64,000 nt of DNA from Tepidibacter hydrothermalis (lineage in GTDB: Bacteria > Bacillota > Clostridia > Peptostreptococcales > Peptostreptococcaceae): the NCBI RefSeq assembly GCF_029542625.1, contig NZ_CP120733.1, positions 2,294,001 through 2,358,000 of the forward strand, read 5' to 3'. Within the stretch, counting starts at the first letter, position 1. The number at the start of each line of letters is the position of its first letter. A program made the position numbers and the translations under genes. The notes below the pieces were generated by a model. It saw only the letters and a program-made list of their open reading frames with translations, did not search any database and had not been told where the DNA came from. Below are positions 26,457 through 36,143 of the stretch, in pieces.

Positions 26457-27167
26457 TTACTCCCCCTCATTATTTGAAATTGACAATATGTCAATTATTT
26501 CATTTCTCAAATTTGTAATATACTCATTAGTTAAGCTTCTTTTACTTTGATGAATATCAATATTAAAAGTTTTTAAAATGCTAGTAGGCCTATTTGACAA
26601 AACTACGACTCTACTTCCCAATAAAACTGCCTCATCTATATTATGAGTTACAAACACTATTGAACTTTTAGACTTGTCCCATAATTTTATTAGATATTCT
26701 ATCATATTAACTTTAAGATTATAATCTAATGATTTAAAAGGCTCGTCCATTAAGAGAATTTCACAATTAAAATAAAATGCTCTAGCTATTGAGCATCTTT
26801 GTCTCATTCCACCACTGAGCTTATTTGGATATGAGTGTTCAAATCCGTTAAGCCCAACATCATTTATTAACTCCATTATTTTTTCATGATTTTTTTCCTT
26901 ATCTACAATAGCTATATTTTCGTAGACCGTTTTAAAAGGTAACAACCTATCCTCTTGAAAAACATATCCTACACTATCCAAATTACTTATTATATCTCCT
27001 TTATCAGGCTCAATTAATCCAGAAATAATATTCAAAATTGTAGATTTACCGCATCCCGATGGACCTACTATACAAATAATTTCTTCTTTATTTATATCTA
27101 AATCTAATTTATTTAAAACATCTAAATTATCAAATCTTTTGTATATTCCTTTTAGTTTACAAATCAT
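26457..27167 (-). CDS. ABC transporter ATPase (SsuB/TauB type)
   Basis: 236 aa nucleotide-binding subunit. Walker A GPSGCGKST (35-43), signature LSGGMRQRCSIARAF, Walker B ILLMDEPFKSLD, H-loop FVTHNIDEAV. Its ATG overlaps the stop of the 54-aa gene upstream (ATGA), a sign of coupled translation, and it has GGGAG within that gene. It belongs with the lipoprotein and permease downstream. Confidence 0.93.
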   Translation of the reverse strand: MICKLKGIYKRFDNLDVLNKLDLDINKEEIICIVGPSGCGKSTILNIISGLIEPDKGDIISNLDSVGYVFQEDRLLPFKTVYENIAIVDKEKNHEKIMELINDVGLNGFEHSYPNKLSGGMRQRCSIARAFYFNCEILLMDEPFKSLDYNLKVNMIEYLIKLWDKSKSSIVFVTHNIDEAVLLGSRVVVLSNRPTSILKTFNIDIHQSKRSLTNEYITNLRNEIIDILSISNNEGE

Positions 27168-27328
27168 GAATGTCTCCCTATGTTTTTTTTACAATAGTTC
27201 TTAATATCAAATGCAATTTCTACGATATCAAGTGCAATACCACTGTTCAGAAATCCTTCTATACATACCATTAATACTTTTGCCCCCCTAAAAGTAGCAT
27301 GAATTATTAACTCTAAACATTCTTCCAT
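27164..27328 (-). CDS. 54-aa protein heading the ABC importer operon, unknown
   Basis: Likely starts at the ATG at 27328, which has AGGGG 8 bases ahead; an ATG at 27349 has none. The sequence runs MEECLELIIHATFRGAKVL..., then IALDIVEIAFDIKNYCKKN. It is mildly hydrophobic but not a clear membrane helix, with three cysteines. Its stop overlaps the ATPase start (ATGA), so it is coupled to the transporter. I do not recognise the family; it might be an accessory or regulatory peptide, or a short remnant kept for coupling. Confidence 0.55.
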   Translation of the reverse strand: MEECLELIIHATFRGAKVLMVCIEGFLNSGIALDIVEIAFDIKNYCKKNIGRHS

Positions 27329-27545
27329 ATTTCCATCCCCTACCATCATTTAATTTAAATTATATATTATATTACATTTATTATCAATTTGCTGCTACCA
27401 ATATACGTAAATTAATTTTTAATTTTTAATACCTTATTAATATCTTATTTTTTAATATATATATGTAACATTTTTGTAACCATCTTTTGTATTATAGAAT
27501 GTATAATATAGAGGTATCAAAATATATACAAAGGATGAATTTAGT

Positions 27546-28133
27546 ATGAAAAAAACATTAATAACAAAAATAATTAAAATAATAGCTTTAATATTAATAT
27601 CTTCTTTTATTATGATTGAAGGACTTATCATAATTAATGGACAAGAAAATAAAGAATATGATGTTGATTATTTAGTAGTTTTGGGATCAGGTCTTTGGGG
27701 TGATGTTTTATCTCCTACATTATTAGGACGAATGAATACAGCTTTAGAATTTATAGAAAATAATCCCAATACTAAAATAGTTGTTTGCGGAGGTCAGGGC
27801 AGAGGCGAAAATATGCCTGAAGCTGAAGCTATGAGAGACTACTTAGTTTTAAATGGAGTGGATGAAAGTAAAATTATACAAGAAGATAAGTCTACAAGTA
27901 CACTAGAAAATTTAAAATTCGCAAAAAACATTCTTGAAGAATTAGATGGTAAAAAAAATCATAAAATTATGATTGTTACAAATGAATTTCATTTATTTAG
28001 ATCTAAGTTTATAGCTAAAAGATTAGGATTTACTCCTTATGGTATGCCCTCTAAAACAATAACTAGCATAGCTCCTAAATATTTTATAAGAGAGTACTTT
28101 GCCGTTATAAAATCATTTATTTTTGATAGATAA
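27546..28133 (+). CDS. DUF218 (SanA/YdcF-like) membrane-anchored protein
   Basis: 195 aa. One N-terminal membrane helix (about 9-29), then the DUF218 fold: YLVVLGSGLWGDVLSPTLLGRM, IVVCGGQGRGENMPEAEAMRDYL, EDKSTSTLENLKFAK and VTNEFHLFRSKFIAKRLGF. The acidic, glycine-rich motifs are thought to form an active site; SanA and relatives affect envelope permeability and YdcF binds S-adenosylmethionine. The domain faces outside. It is transcribed opposite to its neighbours, with TATAAT about 35 bases before the start and the terminator at 28176. Confidence 0.88.
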   Translation: MKKTLITKIIKIIALILISSFIMIEGLIIINGQENKEYDVDYLVVLGSGLWGDVLSPTLLGRMNTALEFIENNPNTKIVVCGGQGRGENMPEAEAMRDYLVLNGVDESKIIQEDKSTSTLENLKFAKNILEELDGKKNHKIMIVTNEFHLFRSKFIAKRLGFTPYGMPSKTITSIAPKYFIREYFAVIKSFIFDR

Positions 28134-28175
28134 AAAATTCGTCTAGTTGCTATTTCATCTCTTAAAGATAAAAAC

Positions 28176-28215
28176 ACCCTATAAATTAGACTTTTTAGTG
28201 TCTAATCTATAGGGT
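28176..28215. terminator. Terminator shared by convergent DUF218 and chemoreceptor genes
   Basis: Stem ACCCTATA-ATTAGAC pairing with GTCTAAT-TATAGGGT, followed by ATTTTTC on the plus strand. It lies between the DUF218 stop (28133) and the receptor stop (28224). Confidence 0.8.
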
Positions 28216-28223
28216 ATTTTTCA

Positions 28224-29999
28224 CTACAAATTAAATTTTTTAACTACTTCATCTAATGTATTAGCTACATTTTTTAAATCATTAGCACTACTTGATATAT
28301 CCTGTATTATACTACTTTGCTCTTCCATAGAACATAAAACCATTTCAGTAGATGCACTTGATTGTTCCGTTATAGCTGATATACCTTCAATTGAAGCTAC
28401 AACCTCATCCTTATCTTTATTAACAAGATTTATATTTTCAGCCAAATTCTCTATATTCTTCGCCATATTTTCTATAGTTTCATCTATACTTTTGAATGAT
28501 CTTTCAGATTCTTGCATAGATACAATAGCTTCTTTATTTATATCCTGACCCTTACCAATGTTTGTCTTAACTTCCCCTACTTGACTTTGAATTTCTTCTA
28601 TCATATCACTTATTTTCTTTGTGGATAAACCTGTTTGTTCTGCTAATTTTCTTATTTGATCAGCTACAACTGCAAACCCTCTTCCAGCCTCTCCTGCTCT
28701 TGCAGATTCTATAGCTGCATTTAAAGCTAAAAGATTTGTTTGTTCTGCTATATCTTCAATAGCACTTACTATCTGTCCAATAGAATTAGATTTATCCGCA
28801 AGAATATCTACATTCTGAGCTACTTCTTCATTCGCCTTTGTTGTCTCTTTAAACTTCTCTACTAATACTTTCATATTCTTTATTCCTTCAACATTTGCCT
28901 TCTTTGACTTATCAGTATCTTCTTTAACTTTTTCAGAAATAGATACAGAATCATTAATTTCCTTTGCAAGCTTTTGAAGGTTTGTTACACTCATTTGAGC
29001 TTCCTCAGCCTGATCACGTGATCCAGATGCTAATTCTTCCATAGACATATTCACACTTTCTATTCCCCCTACTATTTCATTTGTAGAAGTTGATATTCCA
29101 TATGAACGATCTAGAACTTCACTCGAATTTTCTTTTAACATACCTACAATTAACCTAAGTTCTTTTCTCAAATTAGCTACTGCTTTAGATATAATACCAG
29201 TCTCATCCTTGTATTCAAGTATTTTTTCAAAGTTCTTATCATAAGCTAAATCCAAATTAGCAGTTTTATTTACAAGATCTGTTATTACTAAAATAGGATT
29301 AGCTATCTTCTTAGCAAAATATAAGGACAAAATAATACATATTAACAATACTACTACCGATAGTACTATAGTTACTTGAATGCTCTTTTCAACTTGTTTT
29401 TCTAAAAGATTGTTTTTTTGTAAAATAAACTCATCTATATCATCTGTATAATTGCCTGTTCCAATTACCCATTCAAACGGTTTAAACCCTCTACTATAAG
29501 CACGTTTTGGAGATGATTTTTCTTCTCCTTTCTTAGGAAAAAAATAATCTGTATATCCTCCACCTTCTTTTAATCCATTATCTATAATTTCTTGTACTAT
29601 GTACTTTCCAGTTGAATCCTGTAGATTCATTCTGTTAGTTCCCTCTACATCTTTTCCAAGCAAAACAATATTTTCACCATCATATGTATCTATCCAAAAG
29701 TATCCTTCTTCTCCATATCTAACATCTCTAACTATATCAGCACCTTGCTTTTTAGCTTCTTCTAATGTTATTTCTCCTCTTTCATATTTACTATATATGC
29801 TGTCTAACATAGATATAACACTATCAACCTGTTCTTTAATCATTGCATCATAATCTTCTCTTGCTGATATTTCAATTAGTTTCATCATATTATTATTTGT
29901 TTTTTTCATTGAGTATATATTGCTTCCACCTATAAATAATGTTGTGAGTATAGATATAAAAATTGTCAATAATATTATTTTGTCGCTTATCTTTTTCAT
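28224..29999 (-). CDS. Methyl-accepting chemotaxis protein with single Cache sensor
   Basis: 591 aa. TM1 about 8-28; extracellular single-Cache (sCache_2) domain about 35-190, with [39 protein letters not shown] and [15 protein letters not shown] typical of small-ligand Cache domains; TM2 about 203-225; HAMP; then the signalling helix bundle with [20 protein letters not shown] and [26 protein letters not shown]. Third chemoreceptor in the window, standing alone with no che genes nearby. Confidence 0.94.
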   Translation of the reverse strand: MKKISDKIILLTIFISILTTLFIGGSNIYSMKKTNNNMMKLIEISAREDYDAMIKEQVDSVISMLDSIYSKYERGEITLEEAKKQGADIVRDVRYGEEGYFWIDTYDGENIVLLGKDVEGTNRMNLQDSTGKYIVQEIIDNGLKEGGGYTDYFFPKKGEEKSSPKRAYSRGFKPFEWVIGTGNYTDDIDEFILQKNNLLEKQVEKSIQVTIVLSVVVLLICIILSLYFAKKIANPILVITDLVNKTANLDLAYDKNFEKILEYKDETGIISKAVANLRKELRLIVGMLKENSSEVLDRSYGISTSTNEIVGGIESVNMSMEELASGSRDQAEEAQMSVTNLQKLAKEINDSVSISEKVKEDTDKSKKANVEGIKNMKVLVEKFKETTKANEEVAQNVDILADKSNSIGQIVSAIEDIAEQTNLLALNAAIESARAGEAGRGFAVVADQIRKLAEQTGLSTKKISDMIEEIQSQVGEVKTNIGKGQDINKEAIVSMQESERSFKSIDETIENMAKNIENLAENINLVNKDKDEVVASIEGISAITEQSSASTEMVLCSMEEQSSIIQDISSSANDLKNVANTLDEVVKKFNL

Positions 30000-30163
30000 A
30001 ATACATACCCCTTTCGGCTGTCTTAATTAATATATCGGGTATTTTCTGATTTTTTTTACAAATATTAGATAAAAAAATAACATTCTTATTGTATTCTTAA
30101 AAAACTTAAATTCTTCTAATATCCTTTCTTTTTTTATCTACTCAAACTCTAAATCCCAAAACT

Positions 30164-30366
30164 AAAAAAATGCTTATTGAAATGTTAGCTACTTTTTCGT
30201 TAATATTTTTCATAAAACTTAGATTGTGACGTTTAAATATCTGTTAAGAAACTTCATTGTTTGAACATAGTGAGTTCATGAAGTTTTAAGATATTTAATA
30301 AGGCACTATCTTTAGTTTTATTAAAATATTAATGTAAGTAGCGTTATTTCAATAAGCATCTTTTTT
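30164..30366. repeat. About 203-bp fold-back element, copy B
   Basis: Outer arms ATGCTTATTGAAAT (30170-30183) and its complement ATTTCAATAAGCAT (30346-30359), flanked by A-run and T-run. Inner pairings are TAAAACT/AGTTTTA, AGAT/ATCT and a long stem AAACTTCAT/ATGAAGTTT. The core matches copy A (4292-4493) but the outer arms do not, and on the minus strand the whole reads as a terminator stem just past the RNA helicase stop (30395) with a large insert in its loop. The rest of the 395-base gap 30000-30394 holds nothing recognisable. Confidence 0.75.
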
Positions 30367-30394
30367 CTATTAGACACAAAATATTCAATTAATC

Positions 30395-31837
30395 TTATTC
30401 ATCACACTTACTAACTCTTCTAACCCTTCCCTTAATAGGTCTACCCTGAAGAGCATTATAAACCATTTCTCCTTTTCCATTTAATATCTCCACAAAAGTA
30501 GAAACATCTATTATATTTATAATACCTATATCAGCAGCAGTCATTCCATCTACATTACAAAGAGTTCCAACTATATCAACTGGACGCATCTTAGTTTTTT
30601 TACCTGCGTTTATATGAAGTTTCATAATTCCTTCACTTACTTTTTCGCTCTTTAATGGACCCATATCTAATTTTGTACTATTTTTTTCATTAAAAGCATC
30701 TGTACCTTCATCAACAGTAAGCTTATCTGGATGTTCTTTAGGTTGTATTTTCTTATTTATATACTTTTGTATAACATCTATAAATTTCATATCATTTTCT
30801 GTTACAAAAGTAATAGACTTACCTGATTTACTTGCACGAGCAGTTCTTCCTATTCTATGAACATAATCTTCCTTATCCTCAGGTGTATCATAATTTATAA
30901 CATGAGTTATCCCATCTATATCAATACCTCTAGCTGCAACATCTGTAGCTATTAAGTGTCTGAATTTACCTTTCCTAAAGTCATTCATAACTGAACTTCT
31001 ATCTTGTTGTTCCATTCCACCATGAATTTTGCTACAAGACTTCATCCAAGGATATAGATTATCACAAAGCTCATCAACCATTTTTTTTGTATTACAAAAT
31101 ATCATACATCTATCTGGATTCTCAACAACCAAAATATCCTTTAAAAATTCAAATTTATCTTCTTCGTCTATAGAGTATCTTTCTTGATCTATTTTATCAA
31201 CAGTTAAATTTTGAGTTTCAATTTCTATTTGCTCGTAATCTTTCATATATGATCTACACAGATTTTGTATGTCCTTAGGAATAGTTGCAGAAAGCAGCAT
31301 AGTTATCCTATTTTTAGGAAGTTTTTCTATTATAGCTTCAATCTGTTCTATGAATCCCATATTTAACATTTCATCCGCTTCATCTATTACTAAATATTTA
31401 ATCATAGATAAATCTATAGTTCCTCTTTCCATATGATCTATCAATCTTCCTGGAGTTCCTACTACTATATGTGTTTTTTGCTTAAGTTCTTTTTCCTGTC
31501 TTCTAAATGAGAACTGTCCATATACTTCTGATACCTTAAGTCTTTTAAATCTACCTATATTAAAAAACTCTTCTCGTACTTGAATTGCAAGCTCTCTTGT
31601 TGGAGTAACAACTAAAGCCTGTGGCTTATTCTCCTCCCAATCAACCTTGTCACATATAGGGATTGCAAATGATGCTGTTTTTCCACTTCCTGTTTGAGAT
31701 TTAACTACAACATCCCTTCCTTTAAGTGCTATTGGAATTACTTTTTGTTGAACTTCAGTAGGTGATGTATAGTTTAATCTATCTATAGCTTTTAATATTT
31801 CATCGCTCAAGTTATAATCTTTAAAATTTAATGTCAT
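30395..31837 (-). CDS. dbpA: DEAD-box RNA helicase, DbpA/YxiN type
   Basis: 480 aa, the length of B. subtilis YxiN. All helicase motifs are visible: Q-motif PTEVQQKVIP, motif I SQTGSGKT, Ia PTRELA, Ib TPGRLID, II DEAD (VIDEADEML), III SAT, IV IFCNTKK, V ATDVAARGID, VI HRIGRTAR. The C-terminal 75 residues (RPVDIVGTLCNVDGM ... RPIKGRVRRVS) are the DbpA RNA-recognition domain that targets the helicase to hairpin 92 of 23S rRNA during 50S assembly. Single gene; weak ribosome site (AAGAGTGA). Confidence 0.95.
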   Translation of the reverse strand: MTLNFKDYNLSDEILKAIDRLNYTSPTEVQQKVIPIALKGRDVVVKSQTGSGKTASFAIPICDKVDWEENKPQALVVTPTRELAIQVREEFFNIGRFKRLKVSEVYGQFSFRRQEKELKQKTHIVVGTPGRLIDHMERGTIDLSMIKYLVIDEADEMLNMGFIEQIEAIIEKLPKNRITMLLSATIPKDIQNLCRSYMKDYEQIEIETQNLTVDKIDQERYSIDEEDKFEFLKDILVVENPDRCMIFCNTKKMVDELCDNLYPWMKSCSKIHGGMEQQDRSSVMNDFRKGKFRHLIATDVAARGIDIDGITHVINYDTPEDKEDYVHRIGRTARASKSGKSITFVTENDMKFIDVIQKYINKKIQPKEHPDKLTVDEGTDAFNEKNSTKLDMGPLKSEKVSEGIMKLHINAGKKTKMRPVDIVGTLCNVDGMTAADIGIINIIDVSTFVEILNGKGEMVYNALQGRPIKGRVRRVSKCDE

Positions 31838-31953
31838 TATATAATCACTCTTTTCATGTGTATTTTATCCCAAAGCTAAAAATTAATGTGGAATAAAAAT
31901 CCATATTAATTAAGTTTCGCTTTATCCAGTAAATACTAATATAACACAAAAAT

Positions 31954-31988
31954 AAGTGCCATGGCTACCAGTATAGCCAACAGCACTT
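31954..31988 (-). terminator. Terminator of the hom-lysC operon
   Basis: AAGTGC/GCACTT outer and GGCTA/TAGCC inner stem, followed by ATTTTTG on the minus strand. Confidence 0.8.
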
Positions 31989-31992
31989 AACT

Positions 31993-33237
31993 TTAAACAA
32001 CCTTTTCTTCAAATACATAATTATCACTACACAATCTAAATTTTTGATTCACATATTCTAAAGCTTCTCTTCCTTTTTTCTTATCTATTATACAAGATAT
32101 CTTTATTTCTGATGTACTTATCATCTGTATGTTAACCCCTAATTCATAAAGATTTCTAAAGAAAGCAGATGCAACATTAGAACTCCCCGATATTCCAATT
32201 CCTACTACTGATATTTTTGAAACAGATTCATCTGTAACTATATCTTTAGCATTAATTTTATCTTTAAGTTCATTTGATATTCTTTGAACTTCTTTTAAGT
32301 CCTCAGTATTTACAGTAAAAGAAATATCATTTACATTCTCTCTATTTACATTTTGTATTATCATATCAACCTGTATATTATACTTTGATAAAATATCAAA
32401 TAATTGATATGAAATACCTGGTTCATCTGGAACTTCAAGTATTGAAACCTTAGCTATCTTTTCATCTAAAGAAACCCCTCTTACCAATACATTTTCCACC
32501 TTATTCACCTCCACAACCTCTGTACCCTTACATTCATTAAAACTTGATTTTACTACAAGTGCCACATTGTATTTTCTAGCAAGTTCTACACATCTAGGAT
32601 GAAGAACTTTAGCTCCAAGGCTTGCAAGTTCTAACATTTCATCGTATGAAATTTTTTCAAGCAGTTTTGCACCTTTTACAATTCTAGGATCTGATGTATA
32701 TACTCCATCTACATCAGTGTAAATCTCACATTTAGTTGCATTTAATATAGCTGCTAATGCAACTGCTGTTGTATCTGAACCACCTCTGCCAAGTGTAGTT
32801 ATATCATTGTTTTGTGATACTCCCTGAAATCCAGCTACTATAACTATCTTTCCTTTTTGTAGTTCATTCTTTATCCTTGTAGTATCTATATCACTAATTC
32901 TAGCTTTTTTGTGCTTATCATCAGTTATTATTTTACACTGATATCCGTTTAATGATATAACATCCTCATTTAATTCTTGTATAGCCATGGCAAGAAGTGC
33001 TATGGACATTTGCTCCCCAGTTGATAAAAGCATATCCATTTCTCTACTTGATGGATTTTTATTTATTTTTATAGCTTTTTCAATCAACTCATTTGTAGTA
33101 TTTCCCATAGCAGATACTACAACAACTACTTTATTATTTTCATGTTTTGCTTTTACAACTTGTTTTGCTACATTCTTTATCCTATCTATTGATCCTACAG
33201 AACTTCCTCCATACTTTTGAACAACTATATTTTTCAT
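31993..33237 (-). CDS. lysC: Aspartate kinase
   Basis: About 414 aa from the ATG at 33237, behind GGAGGAGAG; the longer reading lacks a site. It phosphorylates aspartate, the first step toward lysine, threonine and methionine. N-terminal amino-acid kinase domain ([55 protein letters not shown]) and two C-terminal ACT domains for feedback control. It starts 22 bases after the homoserine dehydrogenase gene, so the pair is one operon feeding threonine and methionine. Which amino acid inhibits it cannot be told from sequence. Confidence 0.95.
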   Translation of the reverse strand: MKNIVVQKYGGSSVGSIDRIKNVAKQVVKAKHENNKVVVVVSAMGNTTNELIEKAIKINKNPSSREMDMLLSTGEQMSIALLAMAIQELNEDVISLNGYQCKIITDDKHKKARISDIDTTRIKNELQKGKIVIVAGFQGVSQNNDITTLGRGGSDTTAVALAAILNATKCEIYTDVDGVYTSDPRIVKGAKLLEKISYDEMLELASLGAKVLHPRCVELARKYNVALVVKSSFNECKGTEVVEVNKVENVLVRGVSLDEKIAKVSILEVPDEPGISYQLFDILSKYNIQVDMIIQNVNRENVNDISFTVNTEDLKEVQRISNELKDKINAKDIVTDESVSKISVVGIGISGSSNVASAFFRNLYELGVNIQMISTSEIKISCIIDKKKGREALEYVNQKFRLCSDNYVFEEKVV

Positions 33238-33259
33238 ACTCTCCTCCCATTTCACATCA

Positions 33260-34525
33260 TCATTTAGCCTCATATTTTAAATTCATAATATCTCCTTCAA
33301 TTCTCATATAACAGTATTCTTTCTCAAGAATATTTAATTTGCTTACAAACTGCTCTATTTTATCAGCATTTATAACATCAGTAATAACTATCAAATCTTC
33401 ATTCATGCTAAGTATTTCATATTTCAATTTATCTAAATCCATAAGTTTTAAAATCTTTGACACATCATTCTTATTGCTAGGACTAACCCTTATATAATAT
33501 CTTCCTTTAAATAAATCTATATCAGCAGATATTAACTTTCCATTTTGTACAAAATCATCTCTCTTATATTGACCAGTTACAATATCAAATATATCTGAAA
33601 CAACTGCATTTGCAGTAGGATTCTTACCTGCACCTTGACCATAAAATTGTAATTCCCCTATTACATTTCCTGTAATAGATACTATATTAAACGCATCTTT
33701 AACAGTTGTAAAAGTAGAATTTTCATTTAAAAGTATCGGCTCAACACTTGCTGAATAGTTATTATCATTTGAAACAGCACTTCCTACCAACTTTGATACA
33801 AGTCCTAACTTCTTAAACATCTTAATATCAACTTTATTTATAGAGCTTATCCCTCTACACATAATGCTATCTACATCTGTTTTATTATTGAAAGCTATAG
33901 ATGATAATATAGCAAGCTTTCTTTTAACATCATACCCTTCTATATCATCAGTTGGATCTGCTTCTGCATAACCTAGTTCTTGAGCTATATTCAAAGCCTC
34001 ATCAAAACTTAAATTTTCATCACACATTTTTGTCAAAATAAAATTTGTTGTTCCATTTAATATTCCTCTAACATTGCTTATATTATTAATTCTAGCACTT
34101 TGTTTTAAAGGTTTAATAATAGGTATTCCCCCACCAACACTTGCCTCAAATAAAAATCCTCTGTCATACTTATTAGCAAGATCTAAAAGTTTATCTATAT
34201 ATTTTGAAACAACAGCTTTATTGGCAGTTACAACATGCTTATTATTTTTAAAAGCAAGACACATATATTCATAAGCCTTATCAATTCCTCCCATAACCTC
34301 AACAACAATATCAATTTCAGGATTTTCTAATATATCTAAAGGATCTTGTGTTAATATATCTTTTGATACAACCACATTCCTTTTTTTATTTATGTCACTA
34401 ACTAATATCTTACTTACCTCGATTTCTTTGTTTAAAAGTATTCTCAAATTATTTTCAGTATTATTTATAATTTCGTATACTCCAGTTCCCACTGTTCCAA
34501 AACCTAAAAGCCCTATTTTTATCAT
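33260..34525 (-). CDS. hom: Homoserine dehydrogenase
   Basis: 421 aa. Reduces aspartate semialdehyde to homoserine. NAD(P) loop [16 protein letters not shown] at the start, catalytic domain with [24 protein letters not shown] and [15 protein letters not shown] (substrate and catalytic Lys/Asp region), then a C-terminal ACT domain ([18 protein letters not shown]), the site of threonine feedback in the family. RBS AGGGGT. First gene of the hom-lysC pair. No T-box or riboswitch was seen in the 185 bases upstream. Confidence 0.95.
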   Translation of the reverse strand: MIKIGLLGFGTVGTGVYEIINNTENNLRILLNKEIEVSKILVSDINKKRNVVVSKDILTQDPLDILENPEIDIVVEVMGGIDKAYEYMCLAFKNNKHVVTANKAVVSKYIDKLLDLANKYDRGFLFEASVGGGIPIIKPLKQSARINNISNVRGILNGTTNFILTKMCDENLSFDEALNIAQELGYAEADPTDDIEGYDVKRKLAILSSIAFNNKTDVDSIMCRGISSINKVDIKMFKKLGLVSKLVGSAVSNDNNYSASVEPILLNENSTFTTVKDAFNIVSITGNVIGELQFYGQGAGKNPTANAVVSDIFDIVTGQYKRDDFVQNGKLISADIDLFKGRYYIRVSPSNKNDVSKILKLMDLDKLKYEILSMNEDLIVITDVINADKIEQFVSKLNILEKEYCYMRIEGDIMNLKYEAK

Positions 34526-34684
34526 TTCAATACCCCTTTCTTAAATTCTACTCTCATTATGTCTTTGTGTAAAAGACATCTGTATTTGTATTAAAAACAT
34601 TATATCACAGTTTTTTTAATTTACAATACTCTTTTCATTTAAATTTTATAGATTTATTATAAAATTTATTTTATATGTATAAAA

Positions 34685-34706
34685 AAAAGGACTTTTCAGT
34701 CCTTTT
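34685..34706. terminator. Terminator of the 48-aa gene
   Basis: AAAAGGACT, TTTC loop, AGTCCTTTT, followed on the minus strand by a run of T; 5 bases past the small gene's stop. Confidence 0.8.
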
Positions 34707-34710
34707 GATT

Positions 34711-34857
34711 TTAATAAGATTTATTTTTACCTTCGTTTATAACGGTATGTGTATCCATCAAAGTAGTATCAATATCTAATTTGTATTTAAATGTATTATT
34801 TCTATGATTTTGATGTATATTTTTGTCTCTTTCTTGATTTTTAACTTTTTTAATCAC
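34711..34857 (-). CDS. 48-aa basic hydrophilic protein, unknown
   Basis: A small gene with a GTG start at 34857, 7 bases after GGGAGG, and a terminator just past the stop, which together make it credible. The product begins (M)IKKVKNQERDKNIHQNHR and ends VINEGKNKSY. It is rich in Lys, Asn, His and Asp, with no hydrophobic helix or cysteine. A 10-bp hairpin (34869-34907) sits immediately upstream of and touching the ribosome site. Short basic Clostridium proteins of this kind are often spore or nucleic-acid-associated, but I cannot assign a family. Confidence 0.6.
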   Translation of the reverse strand: MIKKVKNQERDKNIHQNHRNNTFKYKLDIDTTLMDTHTVINEGKNKSY

Positions 34858-34868
34858 GAAAAAACCTC

Positions 34869-34907
34869 CCTTCTGTCTATAATATTTAATTTACCCAAGA
34901 CAGAAGG
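34869..34907 (-). promoter_or_regulatory. Leader hairpin abutting the ribosome site of the 48-aa gene
   Basis: Arms CCTTCTGTCT (34869-34878) and AGACAGAAGG (34898-34907) around a 19-base loop. The 3' arm on the mRNA ends inside the GGGAGG ribosome site, so folding could limit translation. TATAAT lies just upstream on the minus strand (34908-34913 region). Confidence 0.5.
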
Positions 34908-34963
34908 ATTATAAATAGTAAATTTATGGTGAAATACAACGATTTAGTCGATAATATTATCAT

Positions 34964-35470
34964 CTATTTAGATATACTTAATAGTTTATCATAACAATAA
35001 AAAGGCTTTTCTTTTCCTAGAAAACTCATTTCTCCAATCAATTTAAATTCAAGTTTTTTAAACAATGTATTCATTTTTGTATTTAGTGAATAAGTATCTG
35101 TCTTTAGATATTTTGATCCATTATTTATTGCTAATTCTTCAGCAAATTTCATTAAACTTGTACCTATTCCTTTTTTTCTAAATCTAGAATCAACTGCCAT
35201 TCTATGAATAACCATAGCTTTTTCATTAACAGACCAATTTAATCCGTTATATTCGTCTGGCTCTAAATAGTTAACGCATATAAATCCACAAACTTGTCCA
35301 TTCATATCTTCAACATATAAATCACCTTTTTCAATATCATTAGCAAAATCTTTAGATTTTGGATAATTATCATCCCATTGATAATTATTATAAGAGTGCA
35401 TTTCTTTTATCGTTTCTTTTATAATTTCCATAATATTGTCCAAATCACTTAACACTGCTTTTCTTATCAT
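34964..35470 (-). CDS. GNAT-family N-acetyltransferase
   Basis: About 168 aa. The GNAT acetyl-CoA loop is clear in VIHRMAVDSRFRKKGIGTSLMK (R/QxxGxG/A as RKKGIGT), followed by ELAINNGSKYLKTDTYSLN and the NTLFKKLEFKLIG end motif. The ATG at 35470 is chosen since AAGGAG sits 8 bases before it. It begins 5 bases after the stop of the MarR gene, so the two are one transcript, and the acetyltransferase is probably the regulated function. Substrate unknown; MarR-GNAT pairs often detoxify small molecules. Confidence 0.88.
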   Translation of the reverse strand: MIRKAVLSDLDNIMEIIKETIKEMHSYNNYQWDDNYPKSKDFANDIEKGDLYVEDMNGQVCGFICVNYLEPDEYNGLNWSVNEKAMVIHRMAVDSRFRKKGIGTSLMKFAEELAINNGSKYLKTDTYSLNTKMNTLFKKLEFKLIGEMSFLGKEKPFYCYDKLLSISK

Positions 35471-35475
35471 TACTA

Positions 35476-35952
35476 TCACTCCTTATAATTTTTCAATTCA
35501 TGCCAGTTAGAGTCAATATTTTCTTTCATTTTTTTTATTAATTCATATACTATCGATTTTTCTTCATCCGTAAAATTTTTAAAACAAATTTTTATATTTC
35601 TATTTTCTTCCTCAATAACATCATTATATATATCAAAAACCTCTTTAGTAGGAAATAATCGATATATTCTTTTATCTTTTTCATCTTTTTCTTTATTTAT
35701 ATATCCTTCATTCATTAGTTTTTGAACAGCTTTAGTAGTTGTTGTTTTATCTACTTTTAATAATATTGATAATTGAATAAGACTAATACCTGGATTTTCA
35801 CATATACGAGTTAGAAATATAAACTGGCCTTTTTGTAAATTAAGTTCTTTGAATTTCATATCACTTATTGCATGAATAGTTCTAGATAATGTTCCTACTT
35901 CTCTTAAAACATGACTGTCTAACTTAATGATAGGGTTCACCTCCCAAAGCAT
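35476..35952 (-). CDS. MarR-family regulator of the GNAT gene
   Basis: 158 aa as read from the ATG at 35952: winged helix with LIQLSILLKVDKTTTTKAVQKLMNEGYINKEKDEKDKR. The true start is uncertain. The ATG lies within a perfect 18-bp operator and has no ribosome site, while GGGAGG occurs just after it, pointing to a later start (GTG at 35940 overlaps it; ATC/ATT codons follow). Either the transcript is nearly leaderless or a rare start codon is used. Two copies of the palindrome GTTGAAAGTTCAAC flank a TATACT -10, the usual sign of autorepression. Confidence 0.88.
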   Translation of the reverse strand: MLWEVNPIIKLDSHVLREVGTLSRTIHAISDMKFKELNLQKGQFIFLTRICENPGISLIQLSILLKVDKTTTTKAVQKLMNEGYINKEKDEKDKRIYRLFPTKEVFDIYNDVIEEENRNIKICFKNFTDEEKSIVYELIKKMKENIDSNWHELKNYKE

Positions 35953-36006
35953 AGTTGAAAGTTCAACTAATTCTAGTATACTTCATCATCGTTGAAAGTT
36001 CAACTA
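35952..36006 (-). promoter_or_regulatory. Twin palindromic operators around the marR-GNAT promoter
   Basis: Site 1 TAGTTGAAAGTTCAACTA (35952-35969), an 18-bp near-perfect palindrome (2-base centre); site 2 GTTGAAAGTTCAAC (35991-36004). Centres are 37 bases apart. Minus-strand TTGAAC (-35, 36003-35998) lies within site 2 and TATACT (-10, 35979-35974) between the sites, so a bound dimer at each would block both ends of the promoter. Confidence 0.8.
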
Positions 36007-36062
36007 TATTTTTTTATCCAATATCATAACTTAGTTTATAAATCAATTCATTAAAACGACAA

Positions 36063-36117
36063 AAATCCTGATTAAAAAATAAATGCACATATGTGTATTT
36101 ATTTTTTATCAGGATTT
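36063..36117 (-). terminator. Terminator of the nad operon
   Basis: Long stem AAATCCTGAT...AAAAATAAAT with a CACATATGTG tip, followed by TTTTTG on the minus strand, 27 bases past nadC. Confidence 0.85.
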
Positions 36118-36143
36118 AATATAAAAATTTAAATATAAAAACA

